A DNA stretch of 64,000 bases from Falsirhodobacter flavus (GCA_029846755.1 JARWBI010000004.1:169774-233773); one strand, 5' to 3'; counted from the stretch's first letter, positions 51,840 to 60,616 are shown. The notes: a model not told the origin generated them from the sequence alone. Numbers and translations are program-made.

Positions 51840-54557
51840 ATGTGGACCATCGGCCCTTTGGGTTTCACCGCGCCGCTGCTGCTTCTGGGGCTGATCGCGC
51901 TGCCGGTGCTGTGGCTGCTGCTGCGTGCCGTGCCGCCCGCGCCGATCCGTCGGCGGTTTCCGGGCGTGGCGCTGCTGTTGGGCCTGAAGGATGACGATGC
52001 GGAAACCGACAAGACGCCGTGGTGGCTTTTGGCCCTGCGGATGCTGGCGGTTGCGGCGGCGATCTTCGCCTTCGCGGGGCCGGTTTTGAATCCGGCGCAG
52101 CAACGGGCGGGGACGGGGCCGCTGCTGGTCGTGCTGGATGCAAGCTGGGCCGATGCCCGCGACTGGCCGCGCCGGATCGAACGCGCCCGCGCCTTGCTGG
52201 ACGAGGCGGAGCGCGAGGGGCGCGCCGTCGCCGTGATCCGCGCGACCGATGCGCCGGATGCGCCCGATTTCCAGACCGCCGAGGCGTGGGTGCCGCGCCT
52301 TGACGGGCTGTCGCCGCAGCCTTGGTCGCCGGGTTTCGCCGGATGGGCCGACGCCTTGCCCGAGGGCGATTTCGCCACCTATTGGCTGTCGGACGGGGTG
52401 GACCATGCGGGCCGCGCAGACCTGCTGGCCGCGCTTGAACAGCGCGGCGAGGTCAGCGTGTTCCAATCCCCCCGTGCCGTCACCGCCCTGCGCCCCGCCA
52501 CGTTCGAGGATGGGGCAATCCGGCTTCGCGCCTCGCGCCTGCCCGTGGCCGATCCGTCCGAGGTTGCCGTCGTCGCGACGGGGCCGGACCCGTCCGGGGC
52601 CGAACGCGAGCTTGCCCGCGCCACGCTGCCCTTCGCCGCCGATGGGACGGAGGCCGAGGCGGCGCTGTCCCTGCCGCCCGAGCTTCGCAACCGCATCACC
52701 CGGTTCCAGATCGAAGGCGTCCGGTCCGCCGGGGCGGTCAGCCTGACCGATGACAGCCTTCAACGCCGCAAGGTCGCGCTGATCGGCGGGGCGGCGGACG
52801 AGGGGTTGCAGTTGCTCGCCCCGACCCATTTCCTGCGTCAGGCGCTGGCCCCTGTGGCGGATCTTTACGAAGGATCGCTGGCCGATGCGCTTCTGGCCAG
52901 CCCCGATGTGGTCATTCTGGCCGATGTCGCGCAGCTTTCGCAGGGCGAAACGGACGATCTGCTGGACTGGCTGGATCAAGGCGGGCTGCTGCTGCGTTTT
53001 GCCGGCCCACGTCTGGCGGCGTCCGAAGTCAGCCGCAGCGCCGAAGATCCGCTGATGCCGGTCCGTCTGCGCGAAGGCGGACGCAGCGTCGGCGGCGCGA
53101 TGAGCTGGGGTGAGCCGAAGGCGCTGGCCCCGTTCCCCGAGACATCGCCCTTCCACGGCCTGCCCGTCCCCGAAGAGGTGCAGGTGAACGCGCAGGTTCT
53201 GGCCCAGCCCGACCCCGAGCTTGCATCCCGCACCATCGCCGCGCTGTCGGACGGAACGCCGCTGGTCACGCGCAAGCCGGTGGGGCAGGGGCAGGTCGTG
53301 CTGTTCCATGTGACGGCCAATGCCGAATGGTCCTCGCTGCCGCTCTCGGGCCTGTTCGTGCAGATGCTCGAACGGCTGGCGGTGTCCACCCGCGCCAGCA
53401 GCGATCCTGCCGACCTTGCCGGGCGCATCTGGACGCCCGAACAGGTGCTGGACGGCTTCGGCGCGCTGGACGATGCCGGGGAACTGCCGGGCGTTCAGGG
53501 CGAGGCGCTGGCTGCGGGCCAGCCGGGTCCGGACCTGCCGCCGGGGCTGTATCAGGCCGACGATCGCCGCGTTGCGCTGAACGTCATCGGGGCGGACACG
53601 CCGCTGGCCCCCGCCATCTGGCCCGACGGGCAACGGATCGAAGGAATGGAGACGGAGGGCGAGCAGCCGCTGAAGGGCGTCTTCCTTGCCGGCGCGCTGG
53701 TTCTGCTGATGGCCGATATCGTCGCCGCGCTGGGCGTGACGGGGCGGCTTGCCTCTGCTGCGCTGGTTCTTGCGCTCATGCAGGTGCCGCAGGCCCGCGC
53801 GCAGGACACCCGCGCGATCGAGGCGACGGACACGGTGCGGCTGGCCTTCGTCGAAACGGACGACGCCCGTGTGAACGATCTGGCCGAAGCGGGGCTGCGC
53901 GGCGTGTCGATGCGGCTTTACGAACGCACCTCGGTCGAGCCGGGGCAGCCTTTGGGCGTCGATATCGAAACGGACGAGCTGGCGTTCTTTCCGTTCCTCT
54001 ACTGGCCGATCACGGCGGATCAGGAGACGCCCTCGGCAGCGGCCTATGCCAAGCTGAACGATTATCTGCGGACGGGCGGGATGATCCTGTTCGACACGCG
54101 CGACGGCGATGTGTCTGGCATGGGCGACGCGACCCCCGAGGGCCGTGCCCTGCAACGCATCGCGGCGGGGCTGGACATCCCCCCGTTGGAGCCGATGCCA
54201 GAGGATCACGTCCTGACCCGCACTTTCTATCTGCTTCAGGACTTTCCGGGCCGTTACAACAACCCGAACGTCTGGGTCGAGGCATCGGTGGCGACCGAGG
54301 CTGCCGACGGGATGCCCTTTCGCAACCTGAATGACGGGGTGACGCCGGTGGTGATCGGCGGGAACGACTGGGCCTCGGCCTGGGCGGTGGATCCGAACGG
54401 CATTCCGATGGTCCCGGTGGGGCGCGGCTTCGGCGGCGACCGCCAGCGCGAGATCGCGTGGCGCTTCGGCGTGAACCTCGTGATGCATGTGCTGACGGGC
54501 AACTACAAATCCGATCAGGTCCATGTGCCTGCACTGCTTGAAAGGCTGGGGAATTGA
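51840..54557 (+). CDS. membrane protein with BatA-like N-terminus and DUF4159
   Basis: A 905-aa protein. The N-terminal domain with two helices (about 9-25 and 62-78, LGLIALPVLWLLLRAVPP and LALRMLAVAAAIFAFAGP) is the BatA/aerotolerance-regulator type. A long, probably periplasmic middle portion follows with a third helix near 615-635. A C-terminal DUF4159 (about 660-900) contains DTVRLAFVETDD, LYWPITADQE, MILFDTRDGD and NLVMHVLTGNYK. It starts immediately after the DUF58 stop. Function unknown; context points to an envelope assembly or stress machine. Confidence 0.87.
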   Translation: MWTIGPLGFTAPLLLLGLIALPVLWLLLRAVPPAPIRRRFPGVALLLGLKDDDAETDKTPWWLLALRMLAVAAAIFAFAGPVLNPAQQRAGTGPLLVVLDASWADARDWPRRIERARALLDEAEREGRAVAVIRATDAPDAPDFQTAEAWVPRLDGLSPQPWSPGFAGWADALPEGDFATYWLSDGVDHAGRADLLAALEQRGEVSVFQSPRAVTALRPATFEDGAIRLRASRLPVADPSEVAVVATGPDPSGAERELARATLPFAADGTEAEAALSLPPELRNRITRFQIEGVRSAGAVSLTDDSLQRRKVALIGGAADEGLQLLAPTHFLRQALAPVADLYEGSLADALLASPDVVILADVAQLSQGETDDLLDWLDQGGLLLRFAGPRLAASEVSRSAEDPLMPVRLREGGRSVGGAMSWGEPKALAPFPETSPFHGLPVPEEVQVNAQVLAQPDPELASRTIAALSDGTPLVTRKPVGQGQVVLFHVTANAEWSSLPLSGLFVQMLERLAVSTRASSDPADLAGRIWTPEQVLDGFGALDDAGELPGVQGEALAAGQPGPDLPPGLYQADDRRVALNVIGADTPLAPAIWPDGQRIEGMETEGEQPLKGVFLAGALVLLMADIVAALGVTGRLASAALVLALMQVPQARAQDTRAIEATDTVRLAFVETDDARVNDLAEAGLRGVSMRLYERTSVEPGQPLGVDIETDELAFFPFLYWPITADQETPSAAAYAKLNDYLRTGGMILFDTRDGDVSGMGDATPEGRALQRIAAGLDIPPLEPMPEDHVLTRTFYLLQDFPGRYNNPNVWVEASVATEAADGMPFRNLNDGVTPVVIGGNDWASAWAVDPNGIPMVPVGRGFGGDRQREIAWRFGVNLVMHVLTGNYKSDQVHVPALLERLGN

Positions 54558-56608
54558 CCGGGACGCTGATCTTCGATCCGCTGCTGCCATGGGTGCTGAT
54601 CTGGGTGGCGGCGGCACTGGGCGCGGCGATGCTGGGCTTCGCGCTGTGGCGCGGGTTGCGTGGCTGGTGGCTGCGGGGGCTGTCGGTGGCAGTGCTGCTG
54701 ATCGCGCTCGCGAACCCTGCGGTGCAGGAGGAAGACCGCGCGCCCTTGTCCGACATCGTGATCGCGGTGGTGGATGAGAGCGCCAGCCAGCGCATCGGCA
54801 CCCGCCCCGAACAGACCGCCGAGGCGCTGTCGGCGCTGGAGGCCGAGGTTGCCGCACTGGGTAATACCGAACTGCGCATCATCCGCGTGGGCGATGGCGA
54901 CGACAATTCCGGCACGCTGCTGATGCGGGCTTTGTCCGAAGCGCTGGCCGAGGAGCCGCGCGCGCGCATAGCCGGGGCGTTTCTGGTTTCCGACGGGCAG
55001 GTCCATGATGCGGGGCTGGCCCCCGAGATGCCCGCGCCCTTGCACCTGATCCAGACGGGGCAAGAGGACGACTGGGACCGCCGCCTGATCGTAAAAAACG
55101 CCCCCGCCTTCGCCATCATCGGCGAGGAAGTCCGCCTGACCCTGCGCGTCGAGGATCAGGGGGCGGTTCCCCCCGGCGGCGCTGTTGCGCCCCTCACTAT
55201 CCGCGTGGGCGCCGAGCCCCCCGTGACCGTGAATGTCCCGGTGGGCGAGGATATGGAACTGCCCGTGACTCTGCCGCATGGCGGGATGAATGTGCTGCAA
55301 TTCAGCGTTGCCACGGCGGAGGGAGAGATCACCGACCGCAACAACGCCGCGATGGTCCAGATCAACGGCGTGCGCGACCGTCTGCGCGTGCTGCTGGTGT
55401 CGGGGGAACCTCATGCCGGGGAACGTGTGTGGCGGAACCTCTTGAAGTCGGATGCGTCGGTGGATCTGGTGCATTTCACCATCCTGCGTCCGCCTGAAAA
55501 GCAGGACGGGATTCCGGTGTCGGAACTGTCGCTGATCGCCTTTCCCACGCGCGAGCTGTTCGTCGAAAAGGTCAGCGAGTTCGACCTCATCATCTTCGAT
55601 CGCTACCGTCTGCGGGGGATCCTGCCGAATTCCTATCTGGAGAATGTGCGCGATTACGTCACGAACGGCGGCACGGTGCTGGTGGCGGCGGGGCCGGAAT
55701 TCGGGACGGCGGACAGCCTCTATCGCTCGCCCTTGGGGCAGATTTTGCCGGTCGAGGCGTCGGGCCGTGTGATCGAAGGCGGGTTCCGGCCCGAGTTGAC
55801 CGATCTGGGTCGCCGCCATCCGGTGACCGAGGGGCTTGAGGATCTGGCCCCCGAGGGCGGTTGGGGCCGCTGGTTCCGCCATATCGACATGCAGGCCACG
55901 CGCGGCCAGACGGTGATGGAAGCGAATGGCATGCCGCTTCTGGTGTTGGACCGCGTGGGCGAGGGGCGGGTGGCCGTCATGGGCTCGGACCAGCTGTGGC
56001 TGTGGGGGCGCGGATACGAGGGCGGCGGGCCGCAGTTGGAGCTGACGCGGCGGCTGGCCCACTGGATGATGAAGGAGCCAGAGCTGGAGGAGGAGGCCCT
56101 GACCGCCACCACCGAGGACGAGACGCTGACCATCCAGCGCCGCACCGTCGAGGATTCGCCCCCGGGCGACGTGACCGTGACCGGGCCGGGGGGCGAGCCT
56201 GTGGTCCTGCCGATGGAGGAAGTCTCGCCCGGACGCTGGCAGGTGGAATGGCAGGCGCCGGAGCTGGGGCTGTATCAACTGTCCCAGGGTGATCTGGAGA
56301 CGGTTGTGGCTGTCGGTCCAAGCGCTCCGAAGGAATTCGAGGAAACCATTGCAACGGGCGACAAGCTGGCCGGGATCGTCGCTGGCACGGCGCGGATCGA
56401 ACAGGGCGAGCCGGACATCCGCACCGTGGGCGAAGGGCGCGTGGCCGCGGGGCGCGGCTGGCTGGGGATTACCCCGCGCGGCGCCTATCTGACGCAGGAC
56501 GTGACGGTGGCGGCGCTGCTGCCGGGCTGGCTCTATCTGCTGATCGCGGCGGCGCTGATCCTTGCGGCATGGCTGCGCGAGGGGCGGTTCACGGGCCGGG
56601 CAGCATGA
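54554..56608 (+). CDS. membrane protein with class I glutamine amidotransferase-like fold
   Basis: A 684-aa protein from TTG 54554, coupled to the DUF4159 gene by TTGA. Two N-terminal helices (about 8-28 and 34-52) are followed by a large extracytoplasmic region containing IVIAVVDESASQRIG, which looks like a VWA strand with DxSxS, then an amidotransferase-like domain (about 280-510, with LLVSGEPHAGERVWRN and GGTVLVAAGPEF), and a C-terminal helix (about 655-673). The nucleophile cysteine of true amidotransferases is not seen (GPEF in its place), so it is probably a binding domain. It ends within 20 bases of DUF599's end. Confidence 0.82.
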   Translation: MTGTLIFDPLLPWVLIWVAAALGAAMLGFALWRGLRGWWLRGLSVAVLLIALANPAVQEEDRAPLSDIVIAVVDESASQRIGTRPEQTAEALSALEAEVAALGNTELRIIRVGDGDDNSGTLLMRALSEALAEEPRARIAGAFLVSDGQVHDAGLAPEMPAPLHLIQTGQEDDWDRRLIVKNAPAFAIIGEEVRLTLRVEDQGAVPPGGAVAPLTIRVGAEPPVTVNVPVGEDMELPVTLPHGGMNVLQFSVATAEGEITDRNNAAMVQINGVRDRLRVLLVSGEPHAGERVWRNLLKSDASVDLVHFTILRPPEKQDGIPVSELSLIAFPTRELFVEKVSEFDLIIFDRYRLRGILPNSYLENVRDYVTNGGTVLVAAGPEFGTADSLYRSPLGQILPVEASGRVIEGGFRPELTDLGRRHPVTEGLEDLAPEGGWGRWFRHIDMQATRGQTVMEANGMPLLVLDRVGEGRVAVMGSDQLWLWGRGYEGGGPQLELTRRLAHWMMKEPELEEEALTATTEDETLTIQRRTVEDSPPGDVTVTGPGGEPVVLPMEEVSPGRWQVEWQAPELGLYQLSQGDLETVVAVGPSAPKEFEETIATGDKLAGIVAGTARIEQGEPDIRTVGEGRVAAGRGWLGITPRGAYLTQDVTVAALLPGWLYLLIAAALILAAWLREGRFTGRAA

Positions 56609-57281
56609 CGACGAGGCGCGACTCCGACAGGAACTCGCGCCGCAGCAGCACGGCCGAGGTCAGCACCGTCGTCACCAGCAGCGACCACGGCCCCAAAAGC
56701 CAGCCCAGCGCCGCCAGTGCGAAATAGACCGACCGCAGCCCGCGGTTGTAGCTGCGCGCGCCGGTCACGTTGATCTCGGCTGCTTGGGCCGCGCGGTGAT
56801 AGGCCGCGGGTGTCGGCTCGTTCGGCACGGATGCCATCAGCACCGCGCAATAGCCGAACAGCCGATGCGACCAGATGAATTTCAGGAACGCATTGGCCAC
56901 GAACAGCAGCACCACGATCACCTTGATCTCGATCACGGCGGCGTCCGTGGTCAGTGTCAGATCCTCGGCCACCAGCACCAGCTTGTCGGAATTGCCGATC
57001 AGCGCAATGCCGCCCCCCATCGCGATCATCGTGCCCGAGATGAAGAAGGACGTCGCCTGCCGCAGGCTGGTGATGACCGTGCCGTCGAAGATGCGCTGCT
57101 GGCGGACGACGAACTGCTTCATCCATTCGCGCCGGTAATCCGCCATCAGGTATGACATCGACGGGCGGAACTCTGGCGGGTGTTCCACGATCCAGCCGAT
57201 CAGCCAGAAGGTCAACGCAAGCAGACCGACGGCGACGACATCGGCGGTTCCAAGCGGGGCAAGATCGGGCAGCATGTCCAT
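56589..57281 (-). CDS. DUF599 domain-containing membrane protein
   Basis: A 230-aa inner-membrane protein with about five hydrophobic segments (15-31, 76-96, 118-135, 141-152, 185-213). The motifs RREWMKQFVVRQQRIFDGTV (about 50-69) and NRGLRSVYFALAALGW (about 181-196) are those of DUF599. Function unknown. Its last 20 bases overlap the convergent end of the amidotransferase-like gene. It is divergent from hsp20 across 143 bases. Confidence 0.85.
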   Translation of the reverse strand: MDMLPDLAPLGTADVVAVGLLALTFWLIGWIVEHPPEFRPSMSYLMADYRREWMKQFVVRQQRIFDGTVITSLRQATSFFISGTMIAMGGGIALIGNSDKLVLVAEDLTLTTDAAVIEIKVIVVLLFVANAFLKFIWSHRLFGYCAVLMASVPNEPTPAAYHRAAQAAEINVTGARSYNRGLRSVYFALAALGWLLGPWSLLVTTVLTSAVLLRREFLSESRLVVMLPGP

Positions 57282-57303
57282 GCGCGCCTCTTACCACGGG
57301 CGT

Positions 57304-57332
57304 CTTGAAACGCCATTGCGCTTTTCCCATAT
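57304..57332 (+). promoter_or_regulatory. candidate RpoH (sigma-32) heat-shock promoter of hsp20
   Basis: CTTGAA (57304-57309) and CCCATAT (57326-57332) are separated by 16 bases, close to the sigma-32 consensus (CTTGAA, then CCCATnT). Transcription would begin near 57340, leaving an 85-base leader before the hsp20 ATG. It fits the small heat-shock protein downstream. Confidence 0.65.
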
Positions 57333-57374
57333 CGGCTTTGCTCCGGTGCCAAGATGGGTCGGGGCGCAACACAT

Positions 57375-57424
57375 GCCCTTGCCCCCTGCGGGAAGGGCGA
57401 ATGACATCGCTTTCGGAGGATGAC
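57375..57424 (+). promoter_or_regulatory. ROSE-like RNA thermometer in the hsp20 leader
   Basis: The leader ends with a ROSE-type signature: TCGCT (57407-57411) facing the ribosome site GGAGGAT (57415-57421). T7407-A7420 and C7408-G7419 pair, G7409 is bulged, then C7410-G7418 and T7411-A7417 pair (last four digits of each coordinate), as in the UYGCU/AGGA hairpin of ROSE elements. Just upstream, GCCCTT (57375-57380) pairs with AAGGGC (57393-57398), enclosing CCC/GGG. ROSE elements keep hsp20 mRNAs untranslated until heat melts this hairpin. Confidence 0.65.
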
Positions 57425-57874
57425 ATGCGCAGCTATGACTTCGCACCGCTTTACCGTGCAACCGTCGGTTTCGACCGGATTGCCGACCTGATGGACCGGG
57501 TTCTGACCGCCGACGTGGCCCAGCCCAGCTATCCCCCCTACAATATCGAAAAGACTGATGAGAATGCCTATCGCATCTCGATCGCCGTCGCGGGTTTCAC
57601 CCCGGAGGAGCTGAGCGTCGAGGTCAAGGACGGCGCGCTGCACGTGTCCGCCCGCAAGGCCGAGGACAAGACCGAGCGCCGCTATCTGCATCGCGGAATC
57701 GCAACGCGCGCGTTCGAGCGCCGCTTCGCGCTGGCCGACCACGTTCGCGTGACGGGTGCAAGCCATGAACACGGCATGCTGCATCTGGACCTCGTGCGCG
57801 AGATGCCCGAGGCACTGAAGCCGCGCCGGATCGAGATCGCATCCGCGCCCAAGGCGCTGGAAGCCACGGCCTGA
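57425..57874 (+). CDS. Hsp20 family small heat-shock protein
   Basis: A 149-aa holdase of the alpha-crystallin family. The N-terminal MRSYDFAPLYRATVGFDR resembles IbpA. The alpha-crystallin domain (about 36-130) includes YPPYNIEKTDENAYRISIAVAGF and RRYLHRGIATRAFERRF. In place of the usual LxxVxxVG-type motif it has LADHVRVTGASHEHGMLHLDL. It prevents aggregation of unfolded proteins in the cytoplasm. Control is probably double: a sigma-32-like promoter and a ROSE-like leader. A strong terminator follows. Confidence 0.94.
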   Translation: MRSYDFAPLYRATVGFDRIADLMDRVLTADVAQPSYPPYNIEKTDENAYRISIAVAGFTPEELSVEVKDGALHVSARKAEDKTERRYLHRGIATRAFERRFALADHVRVTGASHEHGMLHLDLVREMPEALKPRRIEIASAPKALEATA

Positions 57875-57879
57875 ACGGG

Positions 57880-57908
57880 AAAGGGCGCGCCGGAAGGCGC
57901 GCCCTTTT
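57880..57908. terminator. terminator after hsp20 (and beyond tRNA-Tyr on the other strand)
   Basis: AAAGGGCGCGCC (57880-57891) pairs with GGCGCGCCCTTT (57896-57907), GGAA loop, then T. It follows the hsp20 stop by five bases. On the minus strand it lies 29 bases downstream of tRNA-Tyr and could end that transcript as well. Confidence 0.9.
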
Positions 57909-57936
57909 CACGAAGGTTCCTGCGAAATCAGGAAGA

Positions 57937-58020
57937 TGGTGGGCGACCCTGGAATCGAACCAGGCACGAGTCGCCTCGGCGGAGTTACAGTCCGCTGCCG
58001 CACCTTGCAGCACGTCGCCC
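57937..58020 (-). tRNA. tRNA-Tyr (anticodon GTA)
   Basis: An 84-base class II tRNA with encoded CCA. The acceptor stem GGGCGAC/GTCGCCC has A73 and CCA at its 3' end, the anticodon arm is GCGGA-CTGTAAC-TCCGC with anticodon GTA, a long variable arm follows, and the T arm is CCTGG-TTCGATT-CCAGG. Single gene, divergent from rlmB and convergent with hsp20. Confidence 0.96.
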
Positions 58021-58129
58021 ACTGGGGGCGGGGAATACCCAAGGTGCCGGGGGGCGTCAAGCGGGAAAGTTCCGCTTGCGGAAAGATGTGTGACGCGCGA
58101 TTGTCCGCCCCCTGCGAATGGAGACGGTG

Positions 58130-58912
58130 ATGAGCAAGAAGCCTTCCTGGGTGATCGACAAGGAACGCGCGCGCCGCGCTTCGGCGGCGGAAACGGTCTG
58201 GCTGTTCGGCATCCACGCGGTGCGGGATGCGCTGCTGAATCCGTCGCGCAAAAAGCTGCGGCTGGTGCTGACCAAGAACGCCGCCGATCGGCTGGCCGAT
58301 GCCATCCCCGAAGGGGGGCTGGAGCCCGAAATCGTGGACCCGCGCAAGTTCGACGTGCCGATCGACCCCGAATCGGTGCATCAGGGCGCCGCGCTGGAGG
58401 TGAAGCCGCTGGAATGGGGCAGCCTGGCCGATGTCTGCGCCGGGGGCGAGGGGCTGCCGCTGGTCGTGATGCTGGATCGGGTGACGGACCCGCACAATGT
58501 CGGCGCGGTGCTGCGTTCGGCCGAGGTGTTCGGCGCGCGGGCGGTCATCGCGCCACATCGCCATTCCGCGCCGGAAACGGGGGCGCTGGCCAAGACGGCT
58601 TCGGGTGCGCTGGAACGTCAGCCCTATCTGCGGGTGACGAACCTGTCCGACGCGATGGAGGAACTCCGCGCCATGGGCTACGTTCTGCTGGGGCTGGACG
58701 GCGATGCCGAGGCACCGATCGGGACGGCACTGGCCGAAACCGGAGGGCGCCCCGTGGCGCTGGTTCTGGGCGCCGAAGGGCCGGGCCTGCGTGAAAAGAC
58801 GCGCGAGACCTGCGACCGGCTCGTGAAGATTCCCTTCGGCGGCGGGTTCGGATCGCTCAACGTATCCAACGCTGCGGCGGTGGCGCTTTATGCGGCGGCG
58901 ACCCGGGGTTGA
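58130..58912 (+). CDS. rlmB: TrmH/RlmB-family rRNA 2'-O-methyltransferase
   Basis: A 260-aa SPOUT methyltransferase. The N-terminal substrate domain starts WLFGIHAVRDALLNPSRK (about 26-43). The knot domain has motif 1 LDRVTDPHNVGAVLRSAEVFGA (about 122-143), motif 2 LVLGAEGPGLR (about 208-218) and motif 3 IPFGGGFGSLNVSNAAAVAL (about 233-252). It probably makes Gm2251 in 23S rRNA, although TrmH tRNA enzymes share these motifs. ATG 58130 has GGAG six bases upstream; ATG 58118 is possible. Confidence 0.9.
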   Translation: MSKKPSWVIDKERARRASAAETVWLFGIHAVRDALLNPSRKKLRLVLTKNAADRLADAIPEGGLEPEIVDPRKFDVPIDPESVHQGAALEVKPLEWGSLADVCAGGEGLPLVVMLDRVTDPHNVGAVLRSAEVFGARAVIAPHRHSAPETGALAKTASGALERQPYLRVTNLSDAMEELRAMGYVLLGLDGDAEAPIGTALAETGGRPVALVLGAEGPGLREKTRETCDRLVKIPFGGGFGSLNVSNAAAVALYAAATRG

Positions 58913-59011
58913 ATTTTTGTGTCCTCAGTGCCACAGTTCGGCCGGGCTGGCAGGTGCGCAGGTTGACTTCCTGTTTCAACTGAAGCCGAAATTTTCACAG
59001 AATCGCGAACA

Positions 59012-59137
59012 GGGGTTTCAAAGCGCCATTGGCGTATTATGTTGATTGGCAGGATGGGGTCGGAACCCCCATTCCCTGACTTCACTGTCCCTCGTTCCGT
59101 AACTCAGCGCCCGTTCCCCAAGGACGGGCGCTTTTTT
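59012..59137 (+). ncRNA. possible small RNA or leader ending in an intrinsic terminator
   Basis: The 237-base gap between rlmB and the CoA-binding gene has a -10-like TATTAT (59035-59040, weak -35). A hairpin follows, in which ATGGGG pairs with CCCCAT around 59055-59081, then the terminator at 59106-59137. A transcript of about 90 bases from 59047 would be a two-hairpin RNA ending before the next ribosome site. I see no conserved ORF in it. It may instead be an attenuator of the downstream gene. Confidence 0.3.
59106..59137 (+). terminator. intrinsic terminator upstream of the CoA-binding gene
   Basis: AGCGCCCGT (59106-59114) pairs with ACGGGCGCT (59124-59132), then TTTTTT. It lies only 3-8 bases before the GGGAG ribosome site of the next gene, and almost 200 bases after rlmB, so it ends an upstream transcript (rlmB read-through or a small RNA) or attenuates the next gene. 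Confidence 0.85.
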
Positions 59138-59149
59138 CTGGGAGCCAGC

Positions 59150-59563
59150 ATGACGTCCGACAGCACCATCCGCGACATCCTTCAGACGAACCGCACCATC
59201 GCCCTTGTGGGCTGGTCGCCGAACCCCTCGCGCGCCAGCCATCATGTCGCGGCCTATCTGGTGTCGAAGGGGTATCGTGTCATCCCGGTCAATCCCGGTC
59301 ACGCGGGCGACGAGGCGCTGGGCGAGACGGTGGTGCCCGATCTGGCCTCGCTGCCCGTGCCGGTGGACATGGTGGACATCTTCCGCCGGTCCGAGGATGT
59401 GCCGCCCGTGGTCGAACAGGCGGTGAAACTGCCGGGGCTGAAAACGGTCTGGATGCAGCTTGGCATCCGCAACGCCGAGGCGCGGGCACTGGCCGAAGGC
59501 CACGGGATCACGGTGGTCGAGGATCGCTGCCCCGCCATCGAATATCCGCGTCTTATCGGCTAG
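59150..59563 (+). CDS. CoA-binding domain protein
   Basis: A 137-aa Rossmann-like protein of the CoA_binding_2 family (YccU-like). TIALVGWSPNPSRASHHVAAYL (about 16-37) is the nucleotide-binding turn, and DMVDIFRRSEDVPPVV (about 75-90) and KTVWMQLGIRN are conserved. Such proteins bind CoA but their reaction is unknown. ATG 59150 has GGGAG upstream, just behind an intrinsic terminator. The 3' end overlaps hisE by 11 bases. Confidence 0.9.
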   Translation: MTSDSTIRDILQTNRTIALVGWSPNPSRASHHVAAYLVSKGYRVIPVNPGHAGDEALGETVVPDLASLPVPVDMVDIFRRSEDVPPVVEQAVKLPGLKTVWMQLGIRNAEARALAEGHGITVVEDRCPAIEYPRLIG

Positions 59564-59861
59564 CTTTTTCGGCGATGCCGGAGGTGCCTTCGCGGCGTTC
59601 CAACTCGGCCAGCACATCAGCCAGCGTTACGTCGCGGGCGGCCAGCATCACCAGCAGGTGGTAGATGACGTCGGCAGCCTCGGACGCAAGGCGCGAGGGG
59701 TCGCCCTTCACCGCTTCGATGATCGCCTCGACGGCTTCCTCGCCGAACTTCTCGGCGCATTTCTCGGGGCCCTTGGCCAGCAGCTTGGCCGTCCATGACG
59801 TATCGGGGTCCGTGCCCTTGCGGGCAGCGATGGTGGCGGCCAGCCGTTCCAGCGCGCTCAT
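59553..59861 (-). CDS. hisE: phosphoribosyl-ATP pyrophosphatase
   Basis: A 102-aa MazG-like enzyme for the second step of histidine synthesis (PR-ATP to PR-AMP). [27 protein letters not shown] (about 21-47) with the EExxE metal-binding helix and [14 protein letters not shown] (about 60-73) identify it. It overlaps hisF by four bases (ATGA) and is last in the gene series hisB-hisH-hisA-hisF-hisE. Confidence 0.95.
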   Translation of the reverse strand: MSALERLAATIAARKGTDPDTSWTAKLLAKGPEKCAEKFGEEAVEAIIEAVKGDPSRLASEAADVIYHLLVMLAARDVTLADVLAELERREGTSGIAEKASR

Positions 59862-60616
59862 GGCCGCACCGCGATTCCGGCGACGGCCATATGCGCCTTC
59901 GCCTCGCCGATGGTGAAGGTGCCAAAGTGGAAGATCGAGGCGGCCAGCACCGCCGACGCGCCCCCTTCGGTCACGCCCTCGACCAGATGGTCCAGCGTGC
60001 CGACCCCACCCGATGCGATCACCGGAATCCCGACCGCGTCCGAGATCGCGCGGGTGAGGGGGATGTTGAATCCGGCCCGTGTGCCGTCCCGGTCCATCGA
60101 GGTCAGCAGGATCTCTCCCGCGCCTTTTGCTGCGACGGCCTGCGCAAATTCGACGGCGTCGATGCCGGTGGGTTTGCGGCCACCATGGGTGAAGATCTCC
60201 CACCGGCCCGGCTCCACGGTTTTCGCGTCGATGGCGACGACGATGCACTGGCTGCCGAAACGGTCCGCAGACCGCGCAACCACGTCGGGATCGGCCACGG
60301 CGGCAGAGTTGAAGGACACCTTGTCCGCACCCGCCAGCAGCAGCGCGCGCACGTCGTCGGGCGTGCGGACCCCGCCACCGACCGTCAGCGGCATGAAGCA
60401 TTGCTCGGCCGTGCGCGTCACCAGATCGAACATGGTGCCGCGGTTTTCATGCGTGGCGTGGATGTCGAGGAAACACAGCTCGTCCGCACCCGCCGCGTCA
60501 TAGGCGCGGGCGGCTTCGACCGGATCACCCGCGTCGATCAGGTCCACGAAGTTGACGCCCTTGACCACGCGGCCATCGGCAACGTCCAGACAGGGGATGA
60601 TGCGGGTCTTCAGCAT
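59858..60616 (-). CDS. hisF: imidazole glycerol phosphate synthase cyclase subunit HisF
   Basis: A 252-aa (beta-alpha)8 barrel that uses ammonia from HisH to form IGP and AICAR from PRFAR. Catalytic D11 ([14 protein letters not shown]) and the aspartate near 130 ([12 protein letters not shown]) are present, as are the phosphate loops TVGGGVR and ASGGVG. The start overlaps the end of hisA by seven bases. Confidence 0.97.
   Translation of the reverse strand: MLKTRIIPCLDVADGRVVKGVNFVDLIDAGDPVEAARAYDAAGADELCFLDIHATHENRGTMFDLVTRTAEQCFMPLTVGGGVRTPDDVRALLLAGADKVSFNSAAVADPDVVARSADRFGSQCIVVAIDAKTVEPGRWEIFTHGGRKPTGIDAVEFAQAVAAKGAGEILLTSMDRDGTRAGFNIPLTRAISDAVGIPVIASGGVGTLDHLVEGVTEGGASAVLAASIFHFGTFTIGEAKAHMAVAGIAVRP

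Noticed and set aside
50616..54857. An open minus-strand frame of 1413 codons opposite the MoxR/DUF58/DUF4159 genes
   Set aside because: High-GC DNA readily leaves the antisense frame free of stops. The translation is Arg/Pro/Gln-rich with no recognisable domain, and the plus strand has four coupled real genes.
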